Shown: positions 24,850-36,924 of the stretch, one piece after another
Layout: every line of letters begins with the position of its first letter
How positions within the stretch are numbered: the stretch's first letter is position 1
Assembly (NCBI GenBank): GCA_963691655.1
Contig: OY829328.1
Coordinates: 5,360,204-5,424,203, forward strand
Direction of reading: 5' to 3'
Source: Toxonevra muliebris
Lineage: Eukaryota; Arthropoda; Insecta; Diptera; Pallopteridae
Length of the DNA stretch: 64,000 nucleotides
The notes under the pieces: generated by a model
Seen by the model: only the letters and a program-made list of their open reading frames with translations
Told to the model about the DNA's origin: nothing
Databases searched by the model: none
Made by a program: the position numbers and the translations under genes

Positions 24850-25395
24850 TTAATCCCATTTTCTGAACTCAGCTCCTTCAGGTGGCTTCACTTCTACCTT
24901 ATCTTTCGAGACTTCTTGCCAATTGGTGCTAAGTACAGTGCCACCGGATTCCGAAAATGATTTATTCATAGCCTTTTGTACTTCAGGCGATGAAGTCCCA
25001 TAGATTTTCTGGAAGAGTTTTTGTAGAGCTTCCTCGCTTTTGGCTTCTTCATTTTCAGACTTCTCAATCTCCTTGGCCAAACTATCCCAATTCTTTTTGT
25101 GTAGCGGTGGTGGCGGCGCACTTACGGGGGCAGGCTCCTTCTGCTCCAAGCTCTCCCAACGTTCGCCGACCTCTTTAACGAGTGTTATTTCCACTTTGGT
25201 AGAAAAGGCTTTGTAGGACGAGTGCCCAACGTCGATTGGACGATATAGTTGAAGCTGTAACTCGTAATTATCGGCAGTCATTTTCACACTATCACGTTCA
25301 ATTTTTACAGAATAATTTTTTTCTGCGGCATTTTTCATGAGAACAGTAACAACCACCTTGGTTTCCGATTGATACCACTCGTGACGCACAGACAT
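24850..25395 (-). CDS. Sgt1: Sgt1, HSP90 co-chaperone (CS and SGS domains)
   Basis: A complete 181-residue protein. Residues 3-82 form a CS (p23-like) domain: VRHEWYQSETKVVVTVLMKN, YELQLQLYRPID, STKVEITLVKEVGERWESLE. A proline-rich linker (APPPPLHKK) follows. Residues 100-181 are the SGS domain (NWDSLAKEIEK, ALQKLFQKIYG, EVQKAMNKSFSESGGTVLST, NWQEVSKDKVEVKPPEG). Animal Sgt1 bridges HSP90 to clients such as kinetochore proteins. Fly forms lack the N-terminal TPR of yeast and plants, as here. The start was chosen at MSVRHEWY, just before the CS domain. An upstream in-frame ATG at 25467 falls inside a likely 5' UTR intron. Confidence 0.93.
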   Translation of the reverse strand: MSVRHEWYQSETKVVVTVLMKNAAEKNYSVKIERDSVKMTADNYELQLQLYRPIDVGHSSYKAFSTKVEITLVKEVGERWESLEQKEPAPVSAPPPPLHKKNWDSLAKEIEKSENEEAKSEEALQKLFQKIYGTSSPEVQKAMNKSFSESGGTVLSTNWQEVSKDKVEVKPPEGAEFRKWD

Positions 25396-25454
25396 TGTGG
25401 GATTTGTAATGGTTCCTTTGCTTAAATGAATTTCGATGTAGTTATTAAAGAAAG

Positions 25455-25514
25455 CTGTAAATTGCATGAGAAATTGTAGATGAGTTTGTTTAATGCTGAA
25501 TTTTTTGTACTTAC
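25455..25514 (-). other. Probable 60-nt intron in the Sgt1 5' UTR
   Basis: On the minus strand a GTAAGT donor (25509-25514) and a CAATTTACAG acceptor (25455-25456 is the AG) are 60 nt apart, a typical fly intron length, just upstream of the Sgt1 start codon. If spliced, it removes the upstream in-frame ATG. Confidence 0.55.
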
Positions 25515-26600
25515 GCTGAAATAATTTATAATTCCTTATAACAAATTTATGCTTCCAAACTCCTTCTTATTTTGACATATTCCTCCTTTGTTTTTTTTCC
25601 AGAACGATTTGACACTTTTTTATCAGCTGATAATGTCTGAGTTGCATTTTGTTCCACTTCGGCATATTTCTTTTTCAGAAAACTTTTATTCGTACTGTAC
25701 AGGAATTTCAGTTTTATAACTTTTCTCTTTGAAAATCGCAGTATTAAAATGATTTGGTAAGTTTTAAAATTTTTTAAACGCTGTTATTTTCGTTTTCTTT
25801 GCATTAGGATATTCATATGCTTCTGAATAAAAACGAAGTATAAAAATTCGTACTAAGAAATAGATGTGTGATGCTCATATTAAATATGTAGGTTTGTCAG
25901 GTTTGAATAATTTCAGCTTTTCAGCAGTCCATTTCATCTAAGAAAAAGAGATATCGTTTTGAGTGTCAACAAAGTAATTGCAAATTAACTATCTCCAGTT
26001 ATTGCGATTAATGTCAACCATGTGTTTCCAGCAACCTGGGCTACACCTGAGCCTTTGGTGGTTGAGTCAATCCTCTTTTCAAACACACTCATAGTAACTC
26101 CTACCTTTCCGCCTGCAGTTAGATTGTTGCATAACACTCAAATTAAATCTGCTCCTGTGATTCCTTCAAAGAAACCAGTAAATAAGTTGAATTTTCAGTG
26201 TTTTCACTGGAACTTGGCTTAAGCCAAGTGTTTTTAATATTTTTGTGGCGCCTACCAAATTTATGGGAAGATCGCGTTTCTAATATTACTAAAAGGCTCT
26301 TAATCATTGCTGTCGCTGTCACTTCAATTGAAGTTTTTCACTTAACTTTCATGCCTGACACTTCGTCACTTCCTCTTTCATAAAAACACTTCGGTTTCAC
26401 AGTTTCAATGAAAGCCTAAAGTCGATAAAAAAAAATCTAAATATGCTCATCTCTGTAATATTCTCCGACTGTAGCCAGATCGGTGTGTTTGAATTTATAT
26501 CCCCTATATAAAGTAAAATGATACCATTTAGCATACATTCTTTAGTATATTCTGAGACCTTTTGTGCAGCAACACTGATGACGCACTGTCATATAATTTA
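25515..26600. other. Intergenic
   Basis: This includes the presumed Sgt1 promoter side. The frame at 26022-26222 is unassigned. No promoter element can be named with confidence. Confidence 0.4.
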
Positions 26601-26610
26601 TTAGAATTTG

Positions 26611-26814
26611 GTTGAAATTGAAGAGGTAGACGATTTAGAAGGCGAGTGGAGGATTTTATTTGTAAATGATTTTATTCAAAAACGCTACAATTTCGAAGAA
26701 TTCTCCCATTTTGTTTTTGGCTTGAAAAATTCCCTAAAACAAATTATGTACCCTCATTCCAAAAGTTTTCTCGGAGCCTTATTGTGTCTGCCACACGGTA
26801 GCGCTCCACCGTAA
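26611..26814 (+). pseudogene. hAT transposase dimerisation-domain remnant
   Basis: The frame reads VEIEEVDDLEGEWRILF, then EFSHFVFGLKNSLKQIMYP, then FLGALLCLPHGSAPP. The pattern EFW..V...KNS...F..L..F...LLCLPHSSA is characteristic of the C-terminal hAT dimerisation domain. Here W and other positions have decayed, and no upstream catalytic part is in frame. Related zinc-finger host proteins (ZMYM/ZBED type) carry the same domain, but its isolation argues for a dead transposon. Confidence 0.6.
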
Positions 26815-26815
26815 G

Positions 26816-27760
26816 TTTTTTTTCGCAAACTAAGCACATAAAACCAGATAAATTGTGAAAATATGATAATTTCTTATTACGCATTAAAAAACACTTCACT
26901 TTTTTAAAAATCACTTCGATTTTTTAAGAATTTCACTTCACAACAAAATTTCAAAACGACAGCCCTGCTCTTAATTGCTGTGAATACCCTATATTCAAAA
27001 AAATTTCCTCTCAGCTAAATCTAACAAGAGCGAAAAACTCCCAAAAAACATGCCCCTGGCGTACTTGCCTGATTTTGGCAAACGCGAAATGGCCTTTAAG
27101 TTTTGGTGACATTAATAATAGTATTTCGACTTTTAATAATATTATATACGATAGTTTTAATTTATGGATTTAGTGTGGTTTAATAAGGATTTGAAAAAAT
27201 TTAAAAAATAACAAAATGTCGCTGTGATCCCTGAAAACATTGATGAATTTTGTATGCAAATTTTGGAGTTTTCTGCCCTGTATTCTTCTCATAAATACAT
27301 ACAAATGTAAGCTAAAATAATTCTTTCTCATTTCCGTTAAATTGCTAATTTATATTTTTCATACTTATTTTTTAAGCATATCATACATATGTACGTTGCG
27401 TACGTACATACATATAGGCACTGTAACATTTCATTGCATTACTTGCATACTATCGAATTATATAGTTTATTTCCTTGTGATAACTCATATGGTTTTTTTC
27501 TTTACTCAGTTTTATACATTTCGCCTAAATAAGTAAGTATTAAATAAGATAATTATATGAATTTTGTTTATATTTATTTAGCTAACATTTTTAATAACAT
27601 AACTAGAAATTTTTGCTACTATTATTGTTAATTGGCACAGGAGATTCCTTTCTGTTTTCGAAGTATTTAACTCTAATTTTAACATAATGCACGAAATTTA
27701 CAATTGTGTGCAGTTGATGACAAAGAGCTAAAAAATGGTAAAATTTATTTGTTTGATATA
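26816..27760. other. Intergenic, nothing recognised
   Basis: AT-rich sequence with ACATACATATGT-type microsatellite stretches near 27390-27420. No gene is seen. Confidence 0.45.
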
Positions 27761-27765
27761 ATCGA

Positions 27766-27818
27766 GGGTGACGACCTCGATAGTCTAGTAGGTATAGTGT
27801 TGATTCGATACCCACATA
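27766..27818 (+). repeat. SINE head fragment
   Basis: GACGACCTCGATAGTCTAGT matches the tRNA-like head of the SINE at 17276. The part equivalent to the anticodon arm seems to be missing before GATTCGATACCCACAT. Confidence 0.5.
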
Positions 27819-28300
27819 GTATCGATTCTTTTACTCATTACTCGTATCGAATAAAAGTATCGATGCTACCGAGAATATCAGAAAAAAGTATCGAATATGT
27901 ACTTGTATCGAATACTCGGTTGTGGCTTTCGAGGAAACACTCAAGCCAGAACGGCCCATTGCAATACCACATAGTTGAGCCTACAGTTTACCGGAGCAGG
28001 CATTTTTTTCTGGAACTTCAATACTGTACTGCAATATTTTCATACATTGAAATATTGCAATATGGACTGAAATGTTTTGAATATGCATATAGAATAATTC
28101 TGCAGTAACATTTTGAAATATATTATTGCTGTAAAATGTTGTAAAACGATCCTCAATTTTAAATATTGTATAGATATATTTCAGTTTTTAAATAAATATT
28201 TTCCAAAAGTATCGAGTATCCGATACTGACCCTTTTTCCAATACCAAGTAAAATACTTATGGTATATCATCGAGTAAAAAAGGTACTTGAATCGAATGAA
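27800..28300. repeat. TATCGA-rich repeat region
   Basis: TATCGA/ATCGAAT motifs recur (for example around 27823, 27846, 27858, 27890, 27907, 28209 and 28291), including GTATCGAGTATCCGATAC near 28209. It may be a MITE with TATCGA-based ends. The motif resembles half of the DREF/BEAF site, but no promoter is nearby. Confidence 0.45.
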
Positions 28301-28612
28301 AACTAGATTAAAGGGAAACGGATATAACTTCACAACCCAGCAAAAACATTATTTTACACCTTTGTAAACTTAAATTATTTTTGGTTTGGGTCATTTCGTG
28401 TTTTTACGTGTTTTTACTACAGGCGCGCAAAGCTTCTTTCACATCCTGCAGAGTTCACCGGCAGAACTATAGCTGCTTGCACCAATTTGCATAAATTATT
28501 TTGTAAGAGTTTCCAAAAACACGAAAAGTAAACGAAAATTCCTTTTTTTTTTTGCATAGATTTTCAAAATTTGATTTTAATGTATACAAGTATTTATATA
28601 ATCTACGTACCT

Positions 28613-28667
28613 AGCTATGCTAATGGGCCTAAGTGAGTCCCTGGACTGCCATTTAACCTAACCTGAT
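28613..28667 (+). repeat. SINE 3'-end fragment
   Basis: TGGGCCTAAGTGAGTCC, then a CTGCCATTTAACCTAACCT tail, matching the 3' ends of the SINE copies at 17276 and 49511. Confidence 0.5.
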
Positions 28668-28919
28668 AATAAAGTAAATTTTATATGTTTGATTCTTTGG
28701 ATCAATCTATCAATCTATATCTATTAAGGAAATGAAGATTCGGTATCCTCCTTACAGAATCGACATGACTTATTATTCATATTTCGGTTTTGTCAAATGA
28801 TAATTCAACCAGCACTCCTCTGTTATAATTCTTAGATCCCCTTTTGTTTATTTCATTCATTTATTAAATCCTTTTAGTTTATGTATTCCTAAAAGTATTT
28901 TTGATTGCTCAATTCACTC

Positions 28920-29110
28920 TAGACCATCCCAGTATGATACGTTTAGAGACCTTTTTCCTATTCCATAAAAGGGTTAGGGTCCTACAAAAGAGTTATCGAC
29001 CCCTCTCTTGGTAGTTCGCCTGCCTTCTCAGTTCCTTCTGATCATACATGGCCTGGAAACCAAAGTATCCAGACCTTATTCTGCAAGTCAAGAGTCTTAA
29101 ATTTGTCAAT
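28920..29110 (-). pseudogene. LINE RNase H domain remnant
   Basis: The minus strand reads NKVWILWFPGHV, stop, SEGTEKAGELPREGS, then DPNPFM. This matches the WxPGHSGxxGNExADxLAxxGS signature at the end of LINE-encoded RNase H, followed by the usual PEPF-like segment. Internal stops show it is dead. It differs from the intact copy at 59336, so it belongs to another LINE lineage. Confidence 0.6.
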
Positions 29111-31806
29111 TTACACTACATTAGTTTTTTAGCCCCGTATTATAATACTAATGACTATTGAAGCCAGAAAAATATTATCAGTTTTTCTTCAATTTATGGT
29201 ATTAATGAATTTAAAAAATCCAGAATCAACGTTGAAAACATTTTTGTTATTACTAGTCAGCAGTGTTGAGTATGCATACATATTTACCTACTGAAATTGA
29301 TTTTTCTTCGGTTAAATAAATATAAATAATAATGAATTTTACCTTTTGATGTTTAGTTTTCTAAAACACTTCTATGGTTGCATAGCTTTGTGCATTCAAT
29401 ATAAGTTAAACACATTTTTTGCTTTTTGTTGTAATGAGTTAATGGACATTTAATAAACTTTATTATATATATTTAAAATTCAAATTTATTTCATTCATTA
29501 TTAACAATATTCACCATTTCAAATTACAATTTCATTTAGTTTTGGTTCTAATTTTTGGGTTTTCTGTTGTGTTTTATTTAGTCGATGCAAATTCTAAAAA
29601 ATAATTGAAATAAACCAAAATTAACTAAAGTCTCACATAGGCTTTTATATTTTACTCATATGCACACATAAATGGTGCTTGGTTTTAAGGGTGTCATGAA
29701 AAATATGAAAATGTGATTTTGAATTAAGATTAGTATATAAGTCTCCCAAAAGTTAATACAGTAGAATTAGACAATGAAAAAGTCAAGCTCGGCAAATCGA
29801 ATTTAAAGCCCCCAATTTCTATAGGAGTACAACAACAAATCGAAGCACCTTATATTATTATATAAACTCGGAATATAAATTCCTGAATCCCATGCACGAA
29901 ACTTGAAAATCAACTACTACTTGGTGCAGCCTGCTCCTCATTGAGACTTATTGAACATAACTGTTTAATTAACATACGTAACATATTGGCAAATTAATGA
30001 GTTTCCATATACTTTCTTATAACCATTATATCGTATAATTTTGTATGAAAAATGAGAGAATTTATGACAAATTCTGTCTTGTGACTCTTGTCTCTGGAGA
30101 CAATAAAAATATTTGAAAACACGCCAGAAAACTTGTTAAAAATAACATATATGTAGGTAAACATTTAATGAATTGAAGAAATTTAATAGTTTTAGAATTT
30201 GTCACAAGCAATTTAGTTCTCTGGGAACATCAACTCGATCGCTATATCACTAAAATACTGCACAGTTCCACACCCCAGATTATATCACATCAGAAAAGAG
30301 CAGAAACTGAACTTCATATACACATTTAATGGCAAGTTGTACATTAGCAGACTATTTCTTTTTTCTTTAAGTTCGTGAGCTGTAGAACCAATTTATAACT
30401 AAATTATCAAAGAACTTTTAATTTATAATGTTTACTGAAAATTTTCACCGAACTTTGGAATTTGCAGGTTACGAAAGATTTTTTAGAGTATATTTTTGGT
30501 CGTAAATCACAAATTAGGTGACACTTATCTACGATCGTAGTTAAAATTTGAAGACCCATCGAATGTTAGCAAACTTAGACTTGAATTTCCTACTCAACCC
30601 GCGACGATTTCTCGCATATAGTTTCCTCAACCAAATTTCACATTTTCCATTTTTTTTATTTTTTGGATACACCCTTGTACATAAATAGTATTTATATCTT
30701 TTTACTTTAACTGCATACATTTATGTAGTTATTTACGTAATATTACACAACAACAACAATATTATTTAATTTTTATATACATATGTATATAATTACTTTG
30801 TTCTATTTTATTATTTTTTGTTTTTTTCTGAAAGTCTAATTGTAAAAATTCTGGTTGTTTGCTTTTGCTTTTTATATTTACAAAATAACACAATAAATAA
30901 CAATTAAATTTAATTATTGGATACACATAATTAACAATATACCATATTTATTAATTTCTTTTATAAAATTTATACCATAATTAAATTGATACTACATAAT
31001 CTAATTGTAAATATTAGTAATAAATTCAAAATTGTATTTTCTTTATAAACTTTTTTATGATCACAATTCACTTTGCATCGTTTTAGTTTTTGCATTTAGC
31101 GTTTTTTTTTTCTTTTTTTTTTGTTGTATACGATTTACAAATATGTTTTAAATATTATAATGTTTGTTTAAATATTATAATTGGATTTTATTTTATTTTT
31201 GTAAATAATATTGGCACATAATCATAGTCCGAAATAAAGTGCTCTTTAATTAAATAGCATTAAAGTAGGTATAGTTTAGTTGAATTCCAGTTTATTTTTG
31301 ACTAGGATTATGCGTCAAAATGGATCGAAATACACAACATGTTGTTTATGTTATTGTATAAATGAAAAAGTTGTATTTTTTTAGACGCGTAAATTAGGGA
31401 ATGCTAAGGAAGTAGACATTTTACTTTTGCTTAGCTTCAAACACCCTGTAATAATTTCATAAGAAATTGTATGTATCCAATTGAGTGTTTATTTTTGTTT
31501 GCATTGCATTGAAATATTTTTAATAATTTTTTAATGAAATTAAATCTTAAAATATTAATTGATAAAATACGCAATGAAATTCATTCATGCACATCAGTTG
31601 CATGCAAATTTGTTTACATATATCGAACTTTAATTTAAAATTTCTATATTTACTTTCAATATAATCAGAGTTTGCTTTAAAAAAAAATGCATTTATAAAA
31701 TACATTCTAACATTCTAATTTATAATGGCATGGAGCAAAAAACTCATACATCAAACGAAAGCTCAGTTGAGTGCAAGAATCAGTTAGTATGTTGCGCTAC
31801 CAATAT
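29111..31806. other. Intergenic, nothing recognised
   Basis: About 2.7 kb of strongly AT-rich DNA with T-runs and no open frame of note on either strand. Confidence 0.45.
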
Positions 31807-32051
31807 TTAACCCGGCATCAATGAACATAATTTTTGTTACACTGTCAATGAACTGGGTGTGTGACACCCGAGAAACAATTAATCCTTAATTTTTTCTTTG
31901 AAGGTTTTCTTTCTCAATCTCATCAAACATATTTTAAGTGCAAACAAAAAAATAATATAAAAATAGTCTCTTCTTTTTAAATATATTTTTATGAATCAAA
32001 CTACTGAACAGATCGGGTGTAATAAACCCATGTTCATCGACGCCGGGTTAA
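31807..32051. mobile_element. piggyBac-like MITE flanked by TTAA
   Basis: TTAA at 31807-31810 is followed by CCCGGCATCAATGAACAT. The right end reads ATGTTCATCGACGCCGGG and then TTAA at 32048-32051. The inverted repeats match at 16 of 18 positions, start with CCC and sit on TTAA duplications, all hallmarks of piggyBac-superfamily elements. The 237-bp interior is non-coding. Confidence 0.75.
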
Positions 32052-32440
32052 CACTCAGATTAATTTTCAATAACTTTTCCAACCAGAGTGTATTAAAAGT
32101 GCAACTGGTTAGGAAAAGTTTCATATTCTGAGTTCGACGAGGAACTCCGCTCAATTAATCTTATTTCTATCCCAAAGGCCGATCTGGTATTAGACCCAAC
32201 ATTTATATCCATGAAGTTAGTTCCTTGGTTGCAATCTACCATTTTTCTTTGATAATTTAAGTTAATGCAACCGATTCTATCAAAACTTAAGATCCTTCAA
32301 AACTGAATATGTATTAGACTCTCCACTTTTGGCTCAACAAGAACATCTTGCCTAAAATATAACCTTGCTATATCAAAAATTTAATTAATTCGCAGCATTA
32401 GGCGCACAGTAAAATACACTATGTAATACTATATGATATG

Positions 32441-32959
32441 CAGGTAGTCCTCGCTTAACTCGGAGTTTACGTTTCTGGAAAATGCCGTGTTAAGGGAAAT
32501 CGTGTTAAACGAGTGCAAAAATGAGGGTTACGTTTCAAGATCTTAAAAGATACCCAAAAATATTTTTTTTTTTTTGGATTTTTCAGATATTTTTTTTTAT
32601 TGAATTTATATATTGAATATAAACTAAAACATCGAACGATATCCTAAACTTGAGGATTTTTCTCTTTTTCCCCTTGTTTTTGCGCCCAAAAATAATTTTT
32701 TTTTTTCTAAAACCGCTTACAAATTTATTTTCCAGGTAAAAAACTGAGCCTAGCGACTTTTAAATTTCAATATATGTTAGTGAAAATTTTAGGATGTCTA
32801 AATGAAGCCAAGTAGACACTTTTCCGCAAAATACACTCAAAAAATTTTAGTTAAATTTGTATGTATGTATAAATCACACAACATAACGAGCAAAAGAAAA
32901 TGGGTTTTTTTTCCGAAACCGTGTTAGAACGGGATTTTGTGTTAAGCGAGGTCTACCTA
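32441..32959. mobile_element. pogo/Tigger-like MITE
   Basis: The left end CAGGTAGTCCTCGCTTAAC is matched by the inverse of the right end (TAGGTAGACCTCGCTTAAC). Subterminal sequence also repeats (CGTGTTAAGGGAAATCGTG against CGTGTTAGAACGGGATTTTG). CAGG...CTCGCTTAAC-type ends are typical of pogo/Tigger elements. There is no transposase inside. Confidence 0.65.
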
Positions 32960-33589
32960 TATATGTAATATTTTGCCAATATGCCGTATGGTTTATGAGA
33001 ATAGCTATCAATTAAAACTAAGCTTTTGCAAAAAAGGAGAAAAGGTTTATTTCGCCCAAATCTAAAGTCAAAGGATATTTTAACCTCAAAATTTTTCAAA
33101 AGTCATATTCAAATTTTTCTTATTTGAAAAACATTTTATTAGAAAGGAGTGGAGTTTGGAAGTGAAGGCGTTCAAACTTATTAAACTTGATTTTTTTTAT
33201 ATAAAATAAAATTTGTTATATTTATTTACTTTAAAATGAGAAACAAATCACTAAATTGTTATTACAACTGAATCATCTGTAATGATTCGTAAACAATTGC
33301 TTATGCACTAGTGGATTCTTTGTGGGGTTAAAGTAAAATGATCCTTGGTTTATGTCATGAGGATTTCCAAAATATTTCGGCTCTAGCTGGATCGTTTTGA
33401 ATAATCTCCTAAAGTCTTTTGTATGGGGAAATTGTTCATTAGGTTACTTTTGGCCAAATAACAGATCACAAAACTGATCTGAGCTGACAATCACAATCAT
33501 CATAATATAAAACAAAGATATATCGCTCGTTTGCTGCAAGACAGTCATAAGTCAAAAAATCAAATACTCGAGAAAATTGCACTTAAAGA

Positions 33590-33930
33590 TGTCAATGAAC
33601 TTACACTCAGTAGAACACAAGAAAGATACATTTTGGTTTCACGAGGAGAGTTTATAAGATACTGTTATGATTTGTTTATACAAGATAGAGATAAAGAATT
33701 AAGTAACAGTTATTTCTGTATACATAATTCGAAACTTTTCTTCTTTTTTTTTTTGAGAAAATGACATTTAAAGTTTTCAATGATTTAGCACTCCTCAGAA
33801 TGCTACAACGGCCAAAAATCTTTTCATGAGAAGAGTTTATAAGATATCGTTACGATTTTACACAAGGTAAAGCATTAAATAAAAGTTAGTTCTGCATATT
33901 TAACTCGATTTTTTTTTGTTTTTTCTTTTT
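33590..33930. repeat. Diverged tandem duplication, about 170-bp unit
   Basis: GAGAGTTTATAAGATACTG (about 33645) and its flanks recur as GAGTTTATAAGATATCG (about 33833). Both are followed by similar ACGATTT/ACAAG, AAGCATTAA/AAGAATTAA and CTGCATA/CTGTATA stretches and end in a T-run. An unassigned 77-codon frame (33531-33764) covers the first unit only, so coding is doubtful. Confidence 0.5.
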
Positions 33931-35600
33931 TCCTTTTGGATTACAACAGTCTTGCCGCGATTTTTATATGAAACTCATAGCCTAAAACATTATTATAATT
34001 CACTTTTGCCAGATTTTTTATTGTTATTACATTGACTATTTTTCATAGTCAAACTTAAACGAATAAAATTTTCATAATAGCTGCTAGGCCCTGAAATTAA
34101 ATAATAATTTCAATGCTTCACTTTTCTTTCAATTTCATTTTATAGAAAAAATAGTGCATTAAAAGAATAAATCTAAGAAGTGCAATAAGAATTGTTTGCT
34201 TGTGTTTGTGTTTACTTAAGTAAGTGTATGTTAATCCATATAGTTGTTCTACTACATATTGAGCTACATAGTTAAATAGGTATTTAATTAGTATAAGTTT
34301 AATTTACGTAGGCATAAATTAACTTACAATTTAATTTATTTAATTTGTAATTGCTTAAATTTCATATATGCATACATATAGTCGTTTGTAAATATAAAAC
34401 ATATGTTGTATAAAGTAAACATAAAACATAAAATTAACCCACACACATTTGTAGGTATTCAATTTAATCTAAGAAAAATTAAATTAAAATTGTAAAAAAA
34501 GAAGGAACATAATATGAATCTCAGGAAGAAACTTGCTAACAAGCTGCGTTTAATAAATCAACTTTAAATTTTAAACACACTTCAAAAGAAACTTGTCCTT
34601 ATCATATTCTTAAAAACGTTTCCGCTATCAAAGAAATAACAAAAATAATATTTTAACTTCCTGTTGAAATATGTATGAGATGAATGCTGGTATATGTACA
34701 TTGTACATATGTATGTATATACAAGTGTATTTGTATTAGTAAAACCATATAAATACAAATTGCATATTTATGGTATTTCTTTATGTGTGTGAGAAGAGAA
34801 GAAGAAATTAAAGAAATGCAAAGTAAACATTTTTAAAGACAATTAAAAAGTTTTTCAACTGTCAATACAAAAACGTATGTATGTGTTTGTTTGTGTGTGA
34901 TTCACAAAGTTTTCACTTCTCGAAATTGATAACCTAGCAATACTTGCACATACTTATATACATACACATATGTAATTTCTTGGGTGTTTATGTGTGTTAG
35001 TGTTGTGTTAGTGTTTATGTGTGTATTGTAAATGAAATATATAAGTACGATGAGCACACACCAAAAAACAAAAAAAAAAAAAAATCTTTCCGAAAAAGTA
35101 TGAAATTAAAGCTGGTCCCCATTTTTTTAATTAAAAATGCTAACTGCAGTAGCATTTGATATATTTTTTAAACTCGTATATTTAATTAGGATATGCCAAA
35201 TATTAATAACCACACAATGCAAAATTTAAATTGAGTTCATATTTTTTTTTTTTTTTTTTTGAATTATAATGGTTATTGCTAATATATAAGCTCGTTTAGT
35301 TTTGGTATTAAATCTAGCTGCAAAATATTTGTTTTTCCTGAAAAGTTCTTAAGCTTCAGTTGGATTCAATTAATTTATTACTGTTTAGCTTTTCAGCTTG
35401 AACGGGCAACAAAATATTAGTGCTTACTTTGACAATGAGAATGGAAGCTTAAAGATTATAGATAAAAGTTTTATATCTCTGCTCAGTAATTCTAAAACAA
35501 AAAAGCTTCTATATCCTATTGCAGATGACATATCTCATGTTCTCATAACTAAACCTCATAGACCTTCCAAAATCGTAGGTTTTCTTTTGTGAATTGCATT
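33931..35600. other. Intergenic, nothing recognised
   Basis: AT-rich DNA with GT-rich microsatellites near 34870-35030. The frame at 35398-35592 is unassigned. Confidence 0.4.
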
Positions 35601-35746
35601 TTCAATGTCATTTCATATGGAGGCGATTGGATTGGCGATTGAACACGGCTCCATAATTTGCTTATACTTTGAGGATTGTTATCTTGAAGAAATACACTTT
35701 TGACAAGGATAAGAAATGCATGTGTTACAGATACTCCAGACTGCAA
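35600..35746 (-). pseudogene. Possible Tc1-like transposase remnant
   Basis: The minus strand reads VKSVFLQDNNPQSISKLWSR, then VQSPIQSPPYEM. This resembles the Tc1 segment F(Q/M)QDNDPKHTSK...W...SPDLNPIE around the second catalytic Asp. The similarity is short and imperfect, so this is tentative. Confidence 0.4.
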
Positions 35747-36752
35747 GTTACAATCAACATTTGTATAAATATGTATATCACAAATAAATATTGAGTAAGA
35801 TTAAACTTTTCTCTTATGTCACTACTATTATTTTTATAGAAGCAAATTAAGCAACTCCGAGAATCTGCTAAATTTTAAATGACCAGAAAAAATGTAAATC
35901 AGAATTTTATTTGGCAAGCCATAAGTCCAATTTAATACTGTGTTATATATTTTCAAATTTATATTCAAAAAGGGGGAAAAAAACAAATCTGTTGAAAATT
36001 GCGGATCCCTATATTATAATATTTTTGCAATTAGCAAATAATCGCTACCAGCAAAATATACAAAAATGTTTGTTGCATGGCTTAAATAAATGTAAACAAA
36101 ATTTCTATACTTAAATTTGCTTGCAGGTAGTTGAATATAAAAACATTGTATTTTAAATACTCGTGAATACCAATGTGAGTGTGTGTCTGTGTGCGTGAAT
36201 TTGTGTTTAGGGGTAAGGCATGGGATTTTTCACATATGTGTGATATATTTAAAAAATAATAATAATATTAATTTGCATAATTTATAACACTTAAGCCATT
36301 ATTATTATTACCGACAGCAAAATAAAGGCTGAATATTAAAAAAAATACAAAACAGATTTTTGCATATATGAATAACTCAATTATTAAATGAGCAATTTCA
36401 TCACCGCTTATTGCAATGACATTACACATTACTTCATTGAATTGTTACTAATTAAGATTTAATTTATTTATTCATACCTAAATAGCCTTACTTACTATAT
36501 TTATATGTAAACACATTCATAATTGTATAGTAATAGTAATATAGTAAATATTTTTTAAATATATTTGGGATTTTTTGTGACGGTACATTTTTCCTTTTTT
36601 TGTTGCAATTTTTGTTCTGGGAATATTCAAACTAAATTATACCTTTTGATTTAGGTTTCATACTTTTTTTGATACTTAATTTATATCATTACGAAAAAAT
36701 ATGTATGTATATGTAGAGAAAAATAACAGTTTTATTTGTTTTGATTCAGGGT

Positions 36753-36828
36753 TTACTGTAAATTACAGTCGTCAGATGCATTATTGATTTGCTGTTTGGT
36801 CTTGCGTGATGCACGTCGAATAAGTGAT
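36753..36828 (-). CDS. Last coding exon of an unidentified minus-strand gene
   Basis: After an acceptor (ATACTTTAG) the frame reads SLIRRASRKTKQQINN, then ASDDCNLQ and TAA. It is joined by a split CG|A codon to the exon at 36925, giving KPRSRSLIRRASRKTKQQI. The basic, Ser/Arg-rich tail (RRAS is a typical PKA-type site) looks like the cytoplasmic or regulatory C-terminus of a larger protein. I do not recognise the family. Compact phasing, matching splice signals and non-repetitive composition make it convincing as a real exon. Confidence 0.68.
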
Positions 36829-36924
36829 CTAAAGTATAAATGCATAAAAAATACAATATATGAAAAAAATTGTAATTGTAAGAAAATTTTGCAAAAAATG
36901 AATGGGTAATCGCTTTTAACATAC

